From Straminergon stramineum (taxonomy: Eukaryota > Streptophyta > Bryopsida > Hypnales > Calliergonaceae): 64,000 nt of DNA. The stretch is from assembly GCA_963920665.1 (NCBI GenBank), contig OY987265.1, forward strand, positions 41,049,001 through 41,113,000, in the 5' to 3' direction. Below are positions 61,738 through 64,000 of the stretch, piece after piece. Each line of letters opens with the position of its first letter. Position 1 is the first letter of the stretch. Made by a program: the position numbers and the translations under genes. The notes under the pieces are model-generated. The model was not told the DNA's origin and searched no databases. It was given only the letters and a program-made list of their open reading frames with translations.

Positions 61738-63784
61738 TTACTCAAAATAATGAACACCATTTGAATGAGCGGAACCATTCACTGGTGGGTAACGGACAAT
61801 ATCGTCTGGAATAGCTCCCAAATCGAGGCCTTTTGCAGCAGCATCAAAGTGTTGGAAAAATGACGGCTCAACACTGTCCCAGTTGTTGTTTAGCTCCCCT
61901 GGCCGGGAAATCTTCTGCCTATACGACAATTGAAAGGCAATGTTCAATGAAGGCTTAAATTACAGAATAATGGATCAAAATTAGGACGGCTCTCTACCAT
62001 AGAATGAATTTTGAGAAAGAAATATCTCTCAAGCAGTCCAAATATCGAAACTGCATATGCTAACAGTAAGTTACTCTTGCCATCATCTCACTGCTAGAGC
62101 ATACCATTCCTGATCCTCGATCATGTCATCAGTCATGCCGAATGCTCTGAGTTCATCTGCTGAGTGATGCACTGTCAAGCTGTACCTGAATTCAGAAATT
62201 TTATATTGATCAATCTACCAGTAAAAACACAGTCACCAACCAAGCACATGCGGAAAAATGAAAACCTGGAAAAGACTATTGACTTTTCTTTCACTAGATG
62301 CAAGAACAACCATCCACATTCTCTACAGTTTAGGTGTATTAGAGCAGTTATCCAAGACATTCCTATACAAGCATTTTAGATTGATCCACAAGCTACAATT
62401 CTATCTGCATTTGTCGAATCGCCATGCAGAGGATCACAAGATATACCGGTCGTGGTATTCCTGAGACTAAGAACCGATCAGGCAACTAAAAGAGTTTGAC
62501 AGCCACCGTTATATAAAAAAATCTCACCTGCCTCCAGGTCCAAGCTCCATAACTAGAATCTCTGTATTCCCAAAATTGAAGAGGCCCTCGAATTGCTGCA
62601 CGGTCCACTTGTACCATCGCATCAAAAACACTCGAAGAGTAAGACCATGAGACACAAGAACCAGATTCATGTTCTTCGAGCGAGACTCTGGTCGCTGAAA
62701 GCGACCGACATCAATATCTGCTCTCAATGTTTCTCTAAAACCTGTATATTACCCCAACAAAAACATTACACCAGAATATTAGAAATCCAATTGAGATCGT
62801 TGTTATAAACATAGAACTCCCGGATTGAGGATATTCCTTGCTTTTCTTGTCCTCAAAAACGAAAAATCAAAAGAACAGTCACGTTGGCTTGCAATAATAT
62901 ACCAAACTATGAATGCACGAACGAACATTTAATCAATGACGATGTGCAACTAGTCTCAAGTTGGATTAAACCCAACTTCCAGATTTCTCATCAAATCTCA
63001 TAAAAGAATAGACAAATAACAGATGCAACACTCTACGATGTCCTACGCTGGGCAAAAACGAACTTATGTACGTGTCAGACCCACTGAGCTGGACACTGAA
63101 CGTATTGCAGAATCACTATCAGGTTTTCAAGAAACCAGGAAAAATAAATCGTACAGCACGTCATACTGCTACAGGTTTATGAGGTTTATGGGCGGTACCT
63201 GTAATGCGATCGTAAACATCTGCAGCCGATTCACCGTTCGGAAAACGATAGAAAAAACGACCATAGCGAAGCCGAATGGCTTTCTCCACCCTCATTCGCT
63301 CCCTGTCCTGAAAGTTACCTACACAACGACATTACATATTGGTCAACGCATTCCAAGAACATTTCGGGAATTTATATAGCGACTGAAATAGGTCCCAGCC
63401 TAAGCAAGACGGATAATGGATGCGATGATGAAAACATAAGGGGACAAAGAGCGACAGCAGGTGACACCCACCAAAGTCCTGCTCGCGCAATCGAGGCTCT
63501 TCCCTAACCCCTGCAATGCGGTCGCGCTCAAAGGCCATCCCAATTCCACGCAAAGTCTGCAACGTGCGCTTGTATGGTGAAACATAAAAGTAAGCTTTCC
63601 AGTCGACACTTTGGTCACACTCGATCAGTTTGCGTATATCCTGTCCGCACTTCACTGCTTGATTCCAACCTTTCTCCGTCAGACAGATTTTTGAATCAGG
63701 GATTCGTGTGTAAGCACTTTCATCGACATTCCCTAAACTTTCACCATGTCGCACAAGTATTATTCTCCGGGGCCGCGGCGGCAT
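61738..63784 (-). CDS. AT74-like phosphoglycerate-mutase-family protein (histidine phosphatase), five exons
   Basis: Member of the histidine phosphatase superfamily closest to Arabidopsis AT74 and its homologues; the substrate is not established, and glycolytic mutase activity should not be assumed. Exons 63784-63472, 63318-63199, 62741-62528, 62185-62105 and 61918-61738 join in phase at GT-AG sites to give 302 residues. The catalytic RHGES has its phospho-acceptor His at 13. The supporting Arg is in YVSPYKRTLQT and the acid residue in REEPRLREQDFGNFQ. The second catalytic His is His176 in VSHGLTLRVF. RFFYRFPNGESAADVYDR and FNFGNTEILVMELG are typical of this subfamily. No transit peptide is evident, so it is probably cytosolic. 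Confidence 0.93.
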
Positions 63785-64000
63785 TCCTGTACCAAAACAT
63801 CAATTCATCAGCTGCATGTGAGAATGGTGAAGTTAGTTATGAAGTGACTGGCATTCAGGTAACCTGAAGGATGAACCTCAACAATAAATCTCTCTGCGAG
63901 TTCTAACAGAAAACTATTACATAGAAAAATTAATAGTAAAACTTAAAAATACAAAAAGTAATAACCTACAAAGCAATATAGATAGCAAATGATAAAGAAG
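63785..64000. other. 5' flank of the AT74-like gene
   Basis: Would contain its 5' UTR or promoter. No TATA box could be assigned with confidence. Confidence 0.3.

Noticed and set aside
1..64000. CRISPR arrays, rRNA, tRNA genes, bacterial operon features
   Set aside because: None seen; the window is eukaryotic nuclear DNA.

Overview
This is a nuclear segment of a land plant. The evidence is intron-rich genes with GT-AG boundaries, a plant family-1 UDP-glycosyltransferase, a plant-type organellar SSB, an AT74-like histidine phosphatase, an F-box/LRR gene, a nepenthesin-type aspartic protease relic and a chromodomain-bearing Ty3/gypsy element. Non-coding DNA is AT-rich and coding exons are clearly richer in GC. 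The glycosyltransferase has five introns, where seed-plant UGTs usually have none or one. This makes me lean towards a seed-free plant (moss, liverwort, lycophyte or fern), but the species cannot be fixed from the window.

Layout. 1-14.9 kb is repeat-dominated. It holds degenerate ORFs with a Cys/His motif (0.6-2.05 kb), two long foldback elements of one family (2226-3303 and 13014-13741), a smaller inverted-repeat element (6319-6704), and an aspartic protease pseudogene (9773-11448) split by a CACTA-type MITE. 14928-20517 is a complete minus-strand chromovirus with 256-bp LTRs and a 5-bp target duplication; its LTRs are almost identical but its ORFs are broken. 20.5-25 kb holds members of a dispersed family ending in TTAA-CCC. 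25014-28898 is a six-exon UGT gene (minus). 29-33 kb carries a dispersed repeat, an inverted rearranged duplication around a possible signal-peptide exon, and a pogo/Emigrant-like MITE. 33-42.5 kb is gene-poor, with further TTAA-bounded elements, a hairpin MITE with CACTA ends and a tandem duplication that runs up to the next promoter. 42952-45219 is a five-exon mitochondrial SSB gene (plus). 45.3-50 kb has no convincing gene. 50045-52532 is a four-exon F-box/LRR gene (minus). 53.6-56.5 kb is repeats plus a copia integrase scrap. 56.7-59.2 kb holds a small two-exon candidate and a two-exon multi-pass membrane protein gene (both minus). 61738-63784 is a five-exon AT74-like phosphoglycerate-mutase-family gene (minus).

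The genes do not form a pathway; each looks like an independent nuclear gene between repeats. The most interesting material is in the repeats: a TTAA-bounded element family with piggyBac-like ends (at least six bounded copies, one of them in an F-box intron, with related sequence in a second intron of that gene and in a UGT intron); palindromic foldback elements; a MITE insertion whose removal restores the protease reading frame; and a young but multiply disabled LTR element with a strong stem-loop exactly where gag and pol change frame.
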